This document shows positions 1 to 5,355 of a DNA stretch of 5,355 nt, in pieces. The translations under genes were made by a program, and so were the position numbers. How positions within the stretch are numbered: the first letter of the stretch is position 1; every line of letters begins with the position of its first letter. The notes below the pieces were generated by a model that searched no databases, was not told the origin of the DNA, and was given only the letters and a program-made list of their open reading frames with translations. Where the stretch lies: assembly GCA_964489735.1 (NCBI GenBank), contig CAZBAL010000059.1, positions 1 through 5,355 of the forward strand. Reading direction: 5' to 3'. Origin of the DNA: Andreesenia sp964489735 (GTDB lineage Bacteria; Bacillota; Clostridia; Tissierellales; Gottschalkiaceae).

Positions 1-4
1 TCTC

Positions 5-44
5 ATTGTCTTACTCACAACTGAAGTCACGAGTGTGCGACAAT
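5..44. repeat. Imperfect inverted repeat just beyond the WxLIP truncation point
   Basis: ATTGTC (5-10) pairs with GACAAT (39-44). After an asymmetric internal loop, ACTC (13-16) pairs with GAGT (31-34), leaving a 14-nt loop. It starts 3 nt past the stop codon of the truncated WxLIP gene, in sequence with no resemblance to the expected family continuation and with a higher GC share (about 43%) than its surroundings. It could be a subterminal hairpin of a mobile element, but no known element end was recognised and no transposase is visible in the window. Confidence 0.35.
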
Positions 45-47
45 AAA

Positions 48-497
48 TTAATCAAATTCTTCTTTCGGCATATTCAAGTCTATATTAACCGTCTTCTTTG
101 ACAGAGGATCCATCTTGATTTTCTTTGAAGTTTTGCCATCTTCACTAAACTTAGCAATATCTTTTATTCCATACTTAAGAGATTCATCTTTTTCTCTATC
201 AAGGTCATCATATGTCACTAATCCATTGGAATTTGTAGTTGAATTTGTAAGATCCAGCTGGAACTCCGCAGTTTCTGAAATCGAATTGTAGACATCAATT
301 GAAATAGTCTGCTTCTGTTCGGGCTTCATTCTCAAATTAAAATATGTTACATCTTTATCTATCTGATTATTTGGAATTTTTGTGTCAACGGAAAATCCGA
401 CATTAGTAGCTAAAGAATCAGTTATAAAGACAGTGCTACTAACCATTAAAGCCATGATTAGCATGATAACTCTAGTGCAAACTCTCTTTACCATCAC
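48..497 (-). CDS. WxL-interacting protein (DUF916/WxLIP peptidoglycan-binding domain), truncated after the N-terminal domain
   Basis: The product is 149 residues: a hydrophobic signal peptide (about residues 8-25, probable cleavage after SLA at 28-30), then a DUF916-like domain from about residue 35. Recognisable family features are FSVDTKIPNNQIDKDVTYFNL (35-55), a KPEQKQT segment (58-64), TTNSNGLVTYDD (87-98 region) and the closing MPKEEFD (143-149). Family members normally continue with FDG-ILGG, a second domain (DUF3324/WxLIP HBD) and a C-terminal membrane helix, about 330-350 residues in all. Here TAA follows FD directly, so the second domain and membrane anchor are missing. The protein would be secreted unanchored, or may be nonfunctional. 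Start: AGAGAGG (504-510) is 6 nt before a GTG (495-497) and 9 nt before an ATG (492-494); either is possible. It is the last gene of the WxL cluster, behind a terminator-like hairpin. The family call is firm; calling it a remnant is inference. Confidence 0.85.
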   Translation of the reverse strand: MMVKRVCTRVIMLIMALMVSSTVFITDSLATNVGFSVDTKIPNNQIDKDVTYFNLRMKPEQKQTISIDVYNSISETAEFQLDLTNSTTNSNGLVTYDDLDREKDESLKYGIKDIAKFSEDGKTSKKIKMDPLSKKTVNIDLNMPKEEFD

Positions 498-520
498 TTT
501 TTACCTCTCTTATTAAATTA

Positions 521-534
521 GGCATATTTATGCC
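521..534. promoter_or_regulatory. Perfect 6-bp palindrome in the leader of the WxLIP gene
   Basis: GGCATA-TT-TATGCC is a perfect inverted repeat with a 2-nt centre, ending 10 nt before the AGAGAGG ribosome binding site of the WxLIP gene. It is one of the few GC-bearing patches in a very AT-rich spacer. It could be a protein-binding half-site pair or a small leader hairpin. The 2-nt loop makes a DNA operator at least as likely as an RNA hairpin. No matching second copy was seen in the window. Confidence 0.3.
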
Positions 535-560
535 CCAAAATTAAAAAAATATAAATAAAC

Positions 561-603
561 TAAAATAAAAATACATGAACAGCAACTAGTGTCGTTCATG
601 TAT
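561..603 (-). terminator. Probable intrinsic terminator after the small WxL gene
   Basis: A perfect 10-bp stem, ATACATGAAC (571-580) with GTTCATGTAT (594-603), has a 13-nt loop. Read leftwards it is followed by TTTTATTTTA (570-561) and further T-rich sequence. It begins 7 nt after the stop codon of the small WxL gene. The stem is AT-rich and the loop large, so termination may be partial. No convincing separate promoter was found for the WxLIP gene, so that gene probably depends on read-through. Confidence 0.6.
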
Positions 604-610
604 AATTATT

Positions 611-1354
611 TTATTCATTAGGAACATTCGATAATGTCCAAGTTATTGCTGCTTTGTGAGAACCAACTTTTTCAGTTCCTTGTACTGTATTCAGTTTTAT
701 ATTGTCTTTATTCCAAACAACTAGCGAAGTTCCCTTCCCTGTATTCTCAGCTGCATTTGCTATAAGTTCAGAAGCACCGCCACTCTCAAGAGTAATATCC
801 GTATTTGGCTCTGCTTTAGTTGAAACATTTCCTATTGCATTTTTTACTACTGCATTCTTTAATGTAATGTTGGCTCCAGCTAATGAAGTTCCTTGAGTTC
901 CATTGAATTTGAATTCTGCAAGTGAAGCTTTTAGGTTCCAGCCTGACTGATCTCCTCTAAGATCTGTAATCTGAACAAAAGGACTCTTAGTGTGAACTGC
1001 ATCGTTTAACGATATAGCTCTAGATGCAATGCTAACTTCTCTTTCTCCGAAGTTTAAATTTGTAACATAGTCCAGTGTCAGTGGACCTGTATCACCAGTT
1101 TGATTACCTCCACCTGGTAAATCAGTTTCCGGATCTATTGGATTGTTTGGATCTGGATTTTCCGGATCTAAAATATCTTGTGGATTCTCTGGATTTGTAA
1201 ATGTAATTGTTGCCTCTGATTCAGCTGTTCTTGTTCCAGCACTTTCATCAACCACAATATCTGCTGATGCTATTCCTGACTGAATAGTCAAAGCCAGTAA
1301 GGATGCAACAACAATTCCTCTTTTAAAAACCTTTTTCATTTTACTTCTTTTCAT
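611..1354 (-). CDS. Small WxL-domain cell-surface protein
   Basis: A 247-residue secreted protein that should attach non-covalently to peptidoglycan through its WxL domain. It has a basic N-terminus and hydrophobic core (residues 1-25), with a probable signal peptidase site after ASA (29-31). A short region rich in NPENP/DPENP/DPNNP/DPET repeats (54-79) and a Gly-rich turn follow. The WxL domain runs from about residue 90 (GPLTLDYVTNLNFG) to the end. Both signature motifs are intact: GWNL (W139, L141) and the terminal ITWTLSNVP (W239, L241). Length and architecture are typical of the small WxL proteins encoded beside WxLIP and larger WxL proteins. Start: GGGAG (1362-1366) lies 7 nt before the ATG; the later ATG at codon 6 has no such site. 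It follows the large surface gene by about 70 nt with no terminator between them, so the two are probably cotranscribed. No enzymatic role is seen. Confidence 0.93.
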   Translation of the reverse strand: MKRSKMKKVFKRGIVVASLLALTIQSGIASADIVVDESAGTRTAESEATITFTNPENPQDILDPENPDPNNPIDPETDLPGGGNQTGDTGPLTLDYVTNLNFGEREVSIASRAISLNDAVHTKSPFVQITDLRGDQSGWNLKASLAEFKFNGTQGTSLAGANITLKNAVVKNAIGNVSTKAEPNTDITLESGGASELIANAAENTGKGTSLVVWNKDNIKLNTVQGTEKVGSHKAAITWTLSNVPNE

Positions 1355-1424
1355 CTAATTTCTCCCTTTCATAAATCATTACTTTTATATATTAACGATA
1401 TTTTTAGTTTATCGGTAATACCTA

Positions 1425-3764
1425 TTATTTTGTTGGAGTATCTTCGATACTCCATAGCAGCTCGGTCTTATATCTTCCGGTCACTATATTTTGCATTTTC
1501 TCCTTCGATATATTGACCATAATTCCTTCATCAACATCATACTGCTTCTCTGTTTTATCCGTATCACTTACTGTACCTCTTAAGACCTCGATTTGAGTGG
1601 ATAAGTCTCTGTATGTATATTCTCCACTGCTGTCTTTTTCTCTGAAAATCAGATTGTCATTATCTAAGAGTCTATACTCATAATTTCCATTTTCTATAAC
1701 ACTATTTCCCTTTAGCTTTATGCTCCAGTTATTAGAGTATTGACCATTGTCATTTTTTCTATTATCTTGTATCATTATCGTCATTCTACCCACTGAACTA
1801 TTATATGCAGAATGTGATTCAGGATAGCTACATGTTTTTCGTTTTACTAGTATGGAACTGTTATTTATATTTACTATTCCAAAATCAATTATGCTCGGAA
1901 CTATCAAATCTATTAACTCTTCATCTATCGGTATATCCGGCTCTGGAGGTAAAAGATTTATATACTCCCCTATAGTTATAAAGTCTATATTTGATCTGTT
2001 ATCCTTTATATACTGAGCCACATTTCTAGGACTCGACTGATTTACATTTATATCATTCGTAACACCATCAAACATCAATTCGCTCTGACTCAGATTCCAC
2101 CTCTGATCATTGTTGCTATTTCCCACTATATGTTCCTTAGTATTTCCACTGTATTTCAGCATAAATTCCTGACTGTCTTGACTGTACAAATACATAGGAA
2201 AAGTATTTGCTGATTTCACATTAAACGCCTTAACATTTTCTGTAATGACCTCTCCAGCTCTGACTTTCATTGCACCTTGAGCACCGTATACCGAAAATAC
2301 CGTATTACTTCCAGAAACATTGGCAACCGTCTGACCGTAGTTGTCTATACCTATGCCATTAGTTGTTATATCCAATTTTCCTGAACTCTGCATATGTTTG
2401 TAGTTGGTGTACATATCTCCAGTTATATTTATTCCTTTAGCACCAGCTGCTGAAGATGAAATATTTATATCTCCATTCTGAGTAAGTATGTATTCGTTAA
2501 TGCTTGAAAAGCTGATTCCCGCTTGGCTAAATCCTTTTAAATTCAACGAAGCACCGCCAGGTATATTCATAATTATATTAGATGAATTCCCTGTGGAACT
2601 ATATTTGTATATTCCTGTTTTTCCACCTGTAATATCCAAAATACCATTTATATTAAACTGTATATTTTCATTCCTAGCTCCTTGCGATAAATCAATACAG
2701 TTTACTGAACTGGACCCTGTTATACTTGTGCTCCCACCAAATGTTAAACTCGACTGACCTGTTACCCCATTAAGACTTACAAAGCTGTCCATAATGCAGT
2801 GTGCTGTTACAGTACCATTTGTAGTAAATGAGCTGTTAGTCCCTCTCAAATTGAACTTAAAATTGGTATTACTTGATCCATTTATTTGAACAGTATTCGC
2901 AAACACAGTTGACACACTAGCACTATTTGATAAGCCACTACTGTTAACTAAAATACTATTACAGTCTATTATATTTGAGCCGCTAATACCCTTAACTTGT
3001 GATCCTGTCAGATTTACCGTAGTAGCAGATTGTTGTTTTAGAAGAATATTTCCTTCAAAAAAAGCATTATTAATGCTAACTGTACCGCCTGTATTATTGA
3101 ACAGAGCAGTACCACCACCTACAGTAGATTTCATTCCTACTGCTTCTACTGTTAAGGATCTGCAGTTTTCCATGCTGTGATATGCATTTTTAAAATCTAT
3201 AATCACATCTCCTGCTTCATTGTCCTTAGTAATCTTTTTACTTCCGTTTACGACTATAGGTGTGTTTGTATCAACACTGAAACTCCTCCCAATAATAACC
3301 TCCTGAGTATTAGAGTCCTGCATAGCCTGCCTATATCCAGCTTCATCAATTATGCCATCTGTATCTCCCAATAGGGAGTTTTTTTCACCATCAGCCTCTG
3401 CTTTCTCATCATCGCTCAACTCACTATCTTCTGAATCAATCTTGATTTCTTCTGTTGAATTGACATCGCTTTTTATTTCATTCAGACTCTCTTTATCGTT
3501 TATACTGTTTAGGCCATCTACAACTTTTTCTTTGCCAATTATATCGTTGATGTCCTTCAACTTTTCTGAAGAGCTTTTATCATTCCCTTTTTCATTCTCT
3601 ACTTTTTCCATAACTCTTACAGTACTTTCATTTTTAGGACTAACTGATATTTCAGGAGCAGTTGGCTCTTCATTCATGGTATCTATATCAATTGCTTCGA
3701 TTCCATATGAACCAGAGATACATATCGATACAGCTATTGCAACTATTTTAAAATACTTAAACAT
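1425..3764 (-). CDS. Large secreted surface protein: pectate-lyase-like adhesive beta-helix with a variant C-terminal WxL domain
   Basis: Start chosen at the ATG at 3764: GGAG 6 nt upstream is a good ribosome binding site. An in-frame ATG at 3776 would add 4 residues (MEKV) but overlaps that site and has only a weak one of its own. The product is 779 residues; numbering here is for the 783-residue form. It has a signal peptide (about 1-28), a highly charged, mostly acidic linker (about 35-138), then a segment like the pectate-lyase-like adhesive domain of large WxL proteins (about 141-240: GYRQAMQDSNTQEVIIG, later GGGTALFNN). A long Asn/Ser/Gly/Thr-rich region (240-600) looks like a right-handed beta-helix. 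A Pro-rich linker (610-626) leads to a WxL-like domain opening at IIDFGIV (629-635). Its two signature positions read NWSIKL (W684) and LLWSIEDTP (W775), with Ile replacing Leu in both. There is no LPXTG or membrane anchor. Likely an adhesin; the ligand is unknown and lyase activity is not implied. Confidence 0.85.
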   Translation of the reverse strand: MFKYFKIVAIAVSICISGSYGIEAIDIDTMNEEPTAPEISVSPKNESTVRVMEKVENEKGNDKSSSEKLKDINDIIGKEKVVDGLNSINDKESLNEIKSDVNSTEEIKIDSEDSELSDDEKAEADGEKNSLLGDTDGIIDEAGYRQAMQDSNTQEVIIGRSFSVDTNTPIVVNGSKKITKDNEAGDVIIDFKNAYHSMENCRSLTVEAVGMKSTVGGGTALFNNTGGTVSINNAFFEGNILLKQQSATTVNLTGSQVKGISGSNIIDCNSILVNSSGLSNSASVSTVFANTVQINGSSNTNFKFNLRGTNSSFTTNGTVTAHCIMDSFVSLNGVTGQSSLTFGGSTSITGSSSVNCIDLSQGARNENIQFNINGILDITGGKTGIYKYSSTGNSSNIIMNIPGGASLNLKGFSQAGISFSSINEYILTQNGDINISSSAAGAKGINITGDMYTNYKHMQSSGKLDITTNGIGIDNYGQTVANVSGSNTVFSVYGAQGAMKVRAGEVITENVKAFNVKSANTFPMYLYSQDSQEFMLKYSGNTKEHIVGNSNNDQRWNLSQSELMFDGVTNDINVNQSSPRNVAQYIKDNRSNIDFITIGEYINLLPPEPDIPIDEELIDLIVPSIIDFGIVNINNSSILVKRKTCSYPESHSAYNSSVGRMTIMIQDNRKNDNGQYSNNWSIKLKGNSVIENGNYEYRLLDNDNLIFREKDSSGEYTYRDLSTQIEVLRGTVSDTDKTEKQYDVDEGIMVNISKEKMQNIVTGRYKTELLWSIEDTPTK

Positions 3765-3876
3765 CACTTTCTCCATAATACACCGAAAACCCTTTCAATA
3801 TTTTTCTATTATTCCCTTAACAATCGTCATTCTATATGTTGAATAAATCTGTTTAGTTTTCAACACATCGTATTAG

Positions 3877-3904
3877 ATTTTAACATACTGTTTTTTTATT
3901 TCAA
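3877..3904 (-). promoter_or_regulatory. Predicted promoter of the WxL locus
   Basis: Read leftwards: a -35 box TTGAAA (3904-3899, five of six consensus bases), a 16-nt spacer, and a -10 box TAAAAT (3882-3877, five of six). The spacer ends in TGT, which makes an extended -10 (TGTTAAAAT). Transcription would start near 3870, giving a leader of about 105 nt before the large surface protein gene. Sigma-A-type; predicted by eye only. Confidence 0.55.
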
Positions 3905-4128
3905 GTGTAATATTAAATTTGTAATAAATTTCCTTTATGATGTTGTGTATTTAAATAATAAAATTTTATAAACTTCAATTCCACTTTATTTTTTGTTTTT
4001 CATATCTGTGTTTCCTTTGTAATTACTTTATATTCCAACAAGCTTCTAAATTTACAACATATTTTATTCTAATAATTTAATTTACCTCCTCAATCAATAA
4101 TTTAGTTTAGAGCTTAATTGACTGATTG
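3905..4128. other. Gene-free AT-rich part of the divergent intergenic region
   Basis: No credible gene or RNA gene is seen here. The stretch carries an orphan strong Shine-Dalgarno sequence on the minus strand (GAGGAGGT, complement of 4084-4091) with no start codon at a usable distance. It also holds a five-codon minus-strand frame, MKNKK then stop (4003-3986), preceded by AAAGGAAA (4011-4018). These could be decayed remnants of a gene start, or chance in AT-rich DNA. The remainder shows nothing I can name. Confidence 0.4.
4091..4128. promoter_or_regulatory. Imperfect palindrome next to the exonuclease promoter
   Basis: CAATCA (4091-4096) pairs with TGATTG (4123-4128). Inside, AATTtAG (4099-4105) pairs with CTtAATT (4113-4119) apart from one T-T mismatch, with a 7-nt centre. 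It ends directly before the predicted -35 box at 4129, a position typical of an operator. It adjoins the orphan Shine-Dalgarno sequence on the other strand. There is no T-tract on the plus side, so it does not look like a plus-strand terminator. The regulatory role is inference. Confidence 0.3.
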
Positions 4129-4158
4129 TTTTCATAACTGAATCTAAGCTGATATAAT
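4129..4158 (+). promoter_or_regulatory. Predicted promoter of the exonuclease gene
   Basis: A consensus TATAAT (4153-4158) is preceded by TGA (4150-4152), giving a full extended -10. A weaker -35 candidate, TTTTCA (4129-4134), sits 18 nt upstream. A better-looking TTGACT (4118-4123) is 29 nt away, too far to serve. Initiation would be near 4165, leaving a leader of about 24 nt with only the ribosome binding site. Confidence 0.65.
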
Positions 4159-4188
4159 ATTATTAACGTTATCTTATTGGAGGAAATC

Positions 4189-5205
4189 ATGAAGACAAAA
4201 ATAATAGAAAACTCAAAAGTTGAGCAATATATACCAGACTATATACCTGAAAATAAATCTATATGCTTCTTAGATATAGAGACCGATGGTCTGAGCCATT
4301 TCTACAATAAAATAATCTTAATAGGATTAAATATCGTATCAAGAAAAGGTTCAAAAGTGATACAGCTTTTTTCAGACCTTAATACTCAATCAGATGAAAA
4401 GAAATTACTTATAGAGATGAACAGAATTCTAAATAGTGAAAATATCAGTGTAATCTACACATATAATGGATCAACCTTTGATATGCCATTTATAATAAAA
4501 AAGTTAAATTACTATAAAATCAATAATAGCTTTCTCAATATTCCACATATAGATCTTATAAAAATAATTAGAGCGAATAGAAATTACCTGAAACTTGAGA
4601 ACTGTAAACTTAAGACAGTTGAAAGGCTTTTAGGGATAAATAGAGAAGATACAATAAGTGGAAAGGAAAGCGTACTTCTATACAATGAATATTTGAAAAC
4701 GAAAAATAAAGGAATTGAAAATACAATATTAAAGCATAATTTTGAAGATATTCTATATTTAAGCAAGATTCTGAAATTAGAGGACAGCTTGAGAAGTGAA
4801 GAGAATACAATAATATCAATCGAATCAGATAGCAGGTCAGAAAACACTGTCACTCTTTTAGAAATGATGAATGTTAAATTAAGAAACGAAAACATAAACA
4901 TCAAAGCTAAGCTTCTCGGATCTACTGTGCCCTGTCAAATATTTGCTGAATCTTACACTCTAAATATTGATACAAAAAACAGCACAGTTGAACTAACTCT
5001 TTCAACAAGCAGATGTAAAATCAGCTCTGATGGTGTGGGACAGTACTTCGATCTTCATACCGAAAATATTAACCTGTACAATCTATCACAAACTAAAAAC
5101 AACTATGGACTAGGGCTTCCTGAAAATATTATGCTGCTCTCAATTGATGATAAGATACTTTTAGACAATATAAAAAACCTCTTGATTTCAATAATCAAGA
5201 GGTAA
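4189..5205 (+). CDS. YprB-like ribonuclease H-like 3'-5' exonuclease (DEDDh type, RNase_H_2 family)
   Basis: Start at ATG 4189: GGAGG (4179-4183) is 5 nt upstream. A TTG at 4177 in the same frame overlaps that site and is unlikely to be used. The product is 338 residues, cytosolic, with no signal peptide. The exonuclease fold covers about residues 24-200. Exo I is FLDIETDGL (D29, E31), Exo II is YNGSTFDMPF (N93, D98), a conserved HIDL follows (D122), and Exo III is KHNFEDILYL (H183, D187). All acidic metal ligands and the catalytic His of a DEDDh nuclease are therefore present. The substrate of this family is not well established; single-stranded or structured nucleic acid is inferred from the fold. 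Residues 200-338 are not recognised: a Glu/Ser-rich stretch, then alternating beta-like segments. This differs from Bacillus YprB, which is longer. It appears monocistronic, and its last codons form the terminator of the opposing tRNA genes. Confidence 0.85.
   Translation: MKTKIIENSKVEQYIPDYIPENKSICFLDIETDGLSHFYNKIILIGLNIVSRKGSKVIQLFSDLNTQSDEKKLLIEMNRILNSENISVIYTYNGSTFDMPFIIKKLNYYKINNSFLNIPHIDLIKIIRANRNYLKLENCKLKTVERLLGINREDTISGKESVLLYNEYLKTKNKGIENTILKHNFEDILYLSKILKLEDSLRSEENTIISIESDSRSENTVTLLEMMNVKLRNENINIKAKLLGSTVPCQIFAESYTLNIDTKNSTVELTLSTSRCKISSDGVGQYFDLHTENINLYNLSQTKNNYGLGLPENIMLLSIDDKILLDNIKNLLISIIKR
5172..5202 (-). terminator. Intrinsic terminator of the tRNA operon, inside the exonuclease gene's 3' end
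   Basis: A perfect 10-bp stem, CCTCTTGATT (5178-5187) with AATCAAGAGG (5193-5202), has a 5-nt loop. Read leftwards it is followed by six T residues (complement of 5172-5177). It starts 7 nt past the CCA end of tRNA-Gly, the expected place for a tRNA operon terminator. On the plus strand it is followed by TAATAAATGG, without a T-run, so it should work mainly in the tRNA direction. The stem also encodes the last residues of the exonuclease (SIIKR region). Confidence 0.85.
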
Positions 5206-5209
5206 TAAA

Positions 5210-5283
5210 TGGAGCGGGTGAAGGGGATCGAACCCTCGCAACTGGCTTGGAAGGCCAGGGCTCTACCACTGAGCTACACCCGC
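5210..5283 (-). tRNA. tRNA-Gly (anticodon TCC)
   Basis: A complete 74-nt cloverleaf on the minus strand. The acceptor stem is GCGGGTG/CACCCGC, the D-arm GCTC-AGTGGTA-GAGC, and the anticodon stem CTGGC/GCCAG with loop CTTCCAA (anticodon TCC). The T-arm is GAGGG-TTCGATC-CCCTT with one G-T pair, followed by discriminator T and an encoded CCA (5212-5210). It reads GGA/GGG glycine codons. It lies 7 nt downstream of tRNA-Tyr, so the two are probably processed from one transcript. Confidence 0.97.
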
Positions 5284-5290
5284 AGGTTTT

Positions 5291-5355
5291 TGGTGGATGG
5301 GACTGGATTCGAACCAGTGAAAGCGTAGCTAACGGATTTACAGTCCGTCCCCTTT
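5291..5355 (-). tRNA. tRNA-Tyr (anticodon GTA), 5' end cut off by the window edge
   Basis: Minus strand. The visible part has anticodon stem ACGGA/TCCGT with loop CTGTAAA, giving anticodon GTA (complement of 5339-5341). A long variable arm (TAGCTACGCTTT region) is characteristic of bacterial tRNA-Tyr. A T-arm with GGTTCGAATCC, the acceptor 3' strand CCCATCC, discriminator A and an encoded CCA (5293-5291) follow. The acceptor 5' strand and most of the D-arm lie beyond position 5355. Confidence 0.95.

Noticed and set aside
35..41. GTGCGAC resembling the 5' end of a bacterial group II intron
   Set aside because: In this orientation the intron would extend rightwards into the intact WxLIP coding sequence, and the opposite strand does not begin with the motif at the junction. 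No domain V or intron-encoded protein is visible.
702..896. Plus-strand open frame of 64 codons within the small WxL gene
   Set aside because: Antisense to a well-supported WxL domain, with no family resemblance.
1355..1424. Small repeats (GGTATTACC; CGATA/TATCG) between the two WxL genes as a terminator
   Set aside because: Stems of 4-5 bp with no GC-rich core or T-tract in the right place; cotranscription is more likely.
3352..3846. Plus-strand open frame of 164 codons
   Set aside because: It lies antisense to the Glu/Lys/Ser-rich linker and signal peptide of the large surface protein and is low-complexity (Ser/Phe/Leu). This is the usual mirror of such a sequence. It has no recognisable domain.
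4118..4123. TTGACT as the -35 box for the TATAAT at 4153
   Set aside because: The 29-nt gap is far too long for sigma-A promoters; the extended -10 with the weak TTTTCA is preferred.
4164..4171. TAACGTTA palindrome between the exonuclease promoter and its start
   Set aside because: Eight bases in AT-rich DNA with no flanking symmetry; expected by chance.
4584..4904. Minus-strand open frames opposite the exonuclease
   Set aside because: They overlap the conserved exonuclease Exo III region and give Ser/Leu/Phe-rich products with no domain; shadows of the real gene.

Overview
This AT-rich window looks like chromosome from a low-GC Gram-positive (Firmicutes) bacterium. The signs are strong GGAGG-type ribosome binding sites, WxL surface proteins, and tRNAs with encoded CCA ends. 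A clostridial relative is my guess, not something the sequence proves.

Left two thirds (about 45-3904, minus strand): a WxL cell-surface locus read leftwards. In transcription order it encodes a large secreted beta-helix/adhesin-like protein with a variant C-terminal WxL domain (3764-1425), a small canonical WxL protein (1354-611), and the N-terminal half of a WxL-interacting protein of the DUF916/WxLIP family (497-48). A good extended -10 promoter lies in front of the first gene. A hairpin followed by a T-rich tail separates the small WxL gene from the WxLIP gene. In related loci, WxL proteins bind peptidoglycan and the membrane-anchored WxLIP protein bridges them to the wall and to host ligands. 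Here the WxLIP protein stops exactly where the family's conserved FDG-ILGG segment should continue. The 44 bases beyond the break are unrelated to the family and contain an imperfect inverted repeat. The locus therefore looks disrupted, perhaps by a mobile element lying mostly outside the window.

Middle (3777-4188): a gene-free divergent intergenic region holding both outward promoters, an imperfect palindrome and an orphan Shine-Dalgarno sequence, but no convincing gene.

Right (4189-5355): a plus-strand gene for a YprB-like DEDDh 3'-5' exonuclease (RNase H fold) with an unrecognised C-terminal part. It converges on a minus-strand tRNA pair, tRNA-Tyr(GTA), cut by the window edge, then tRNA-Gly(TCC). 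The tRNA terminator hairpin lies inside the last codons of the exonuclease gene. The exonuclease and tRNAs look like ordinary chromosomal neighbours of the WxL locus with no evident functional link to it.
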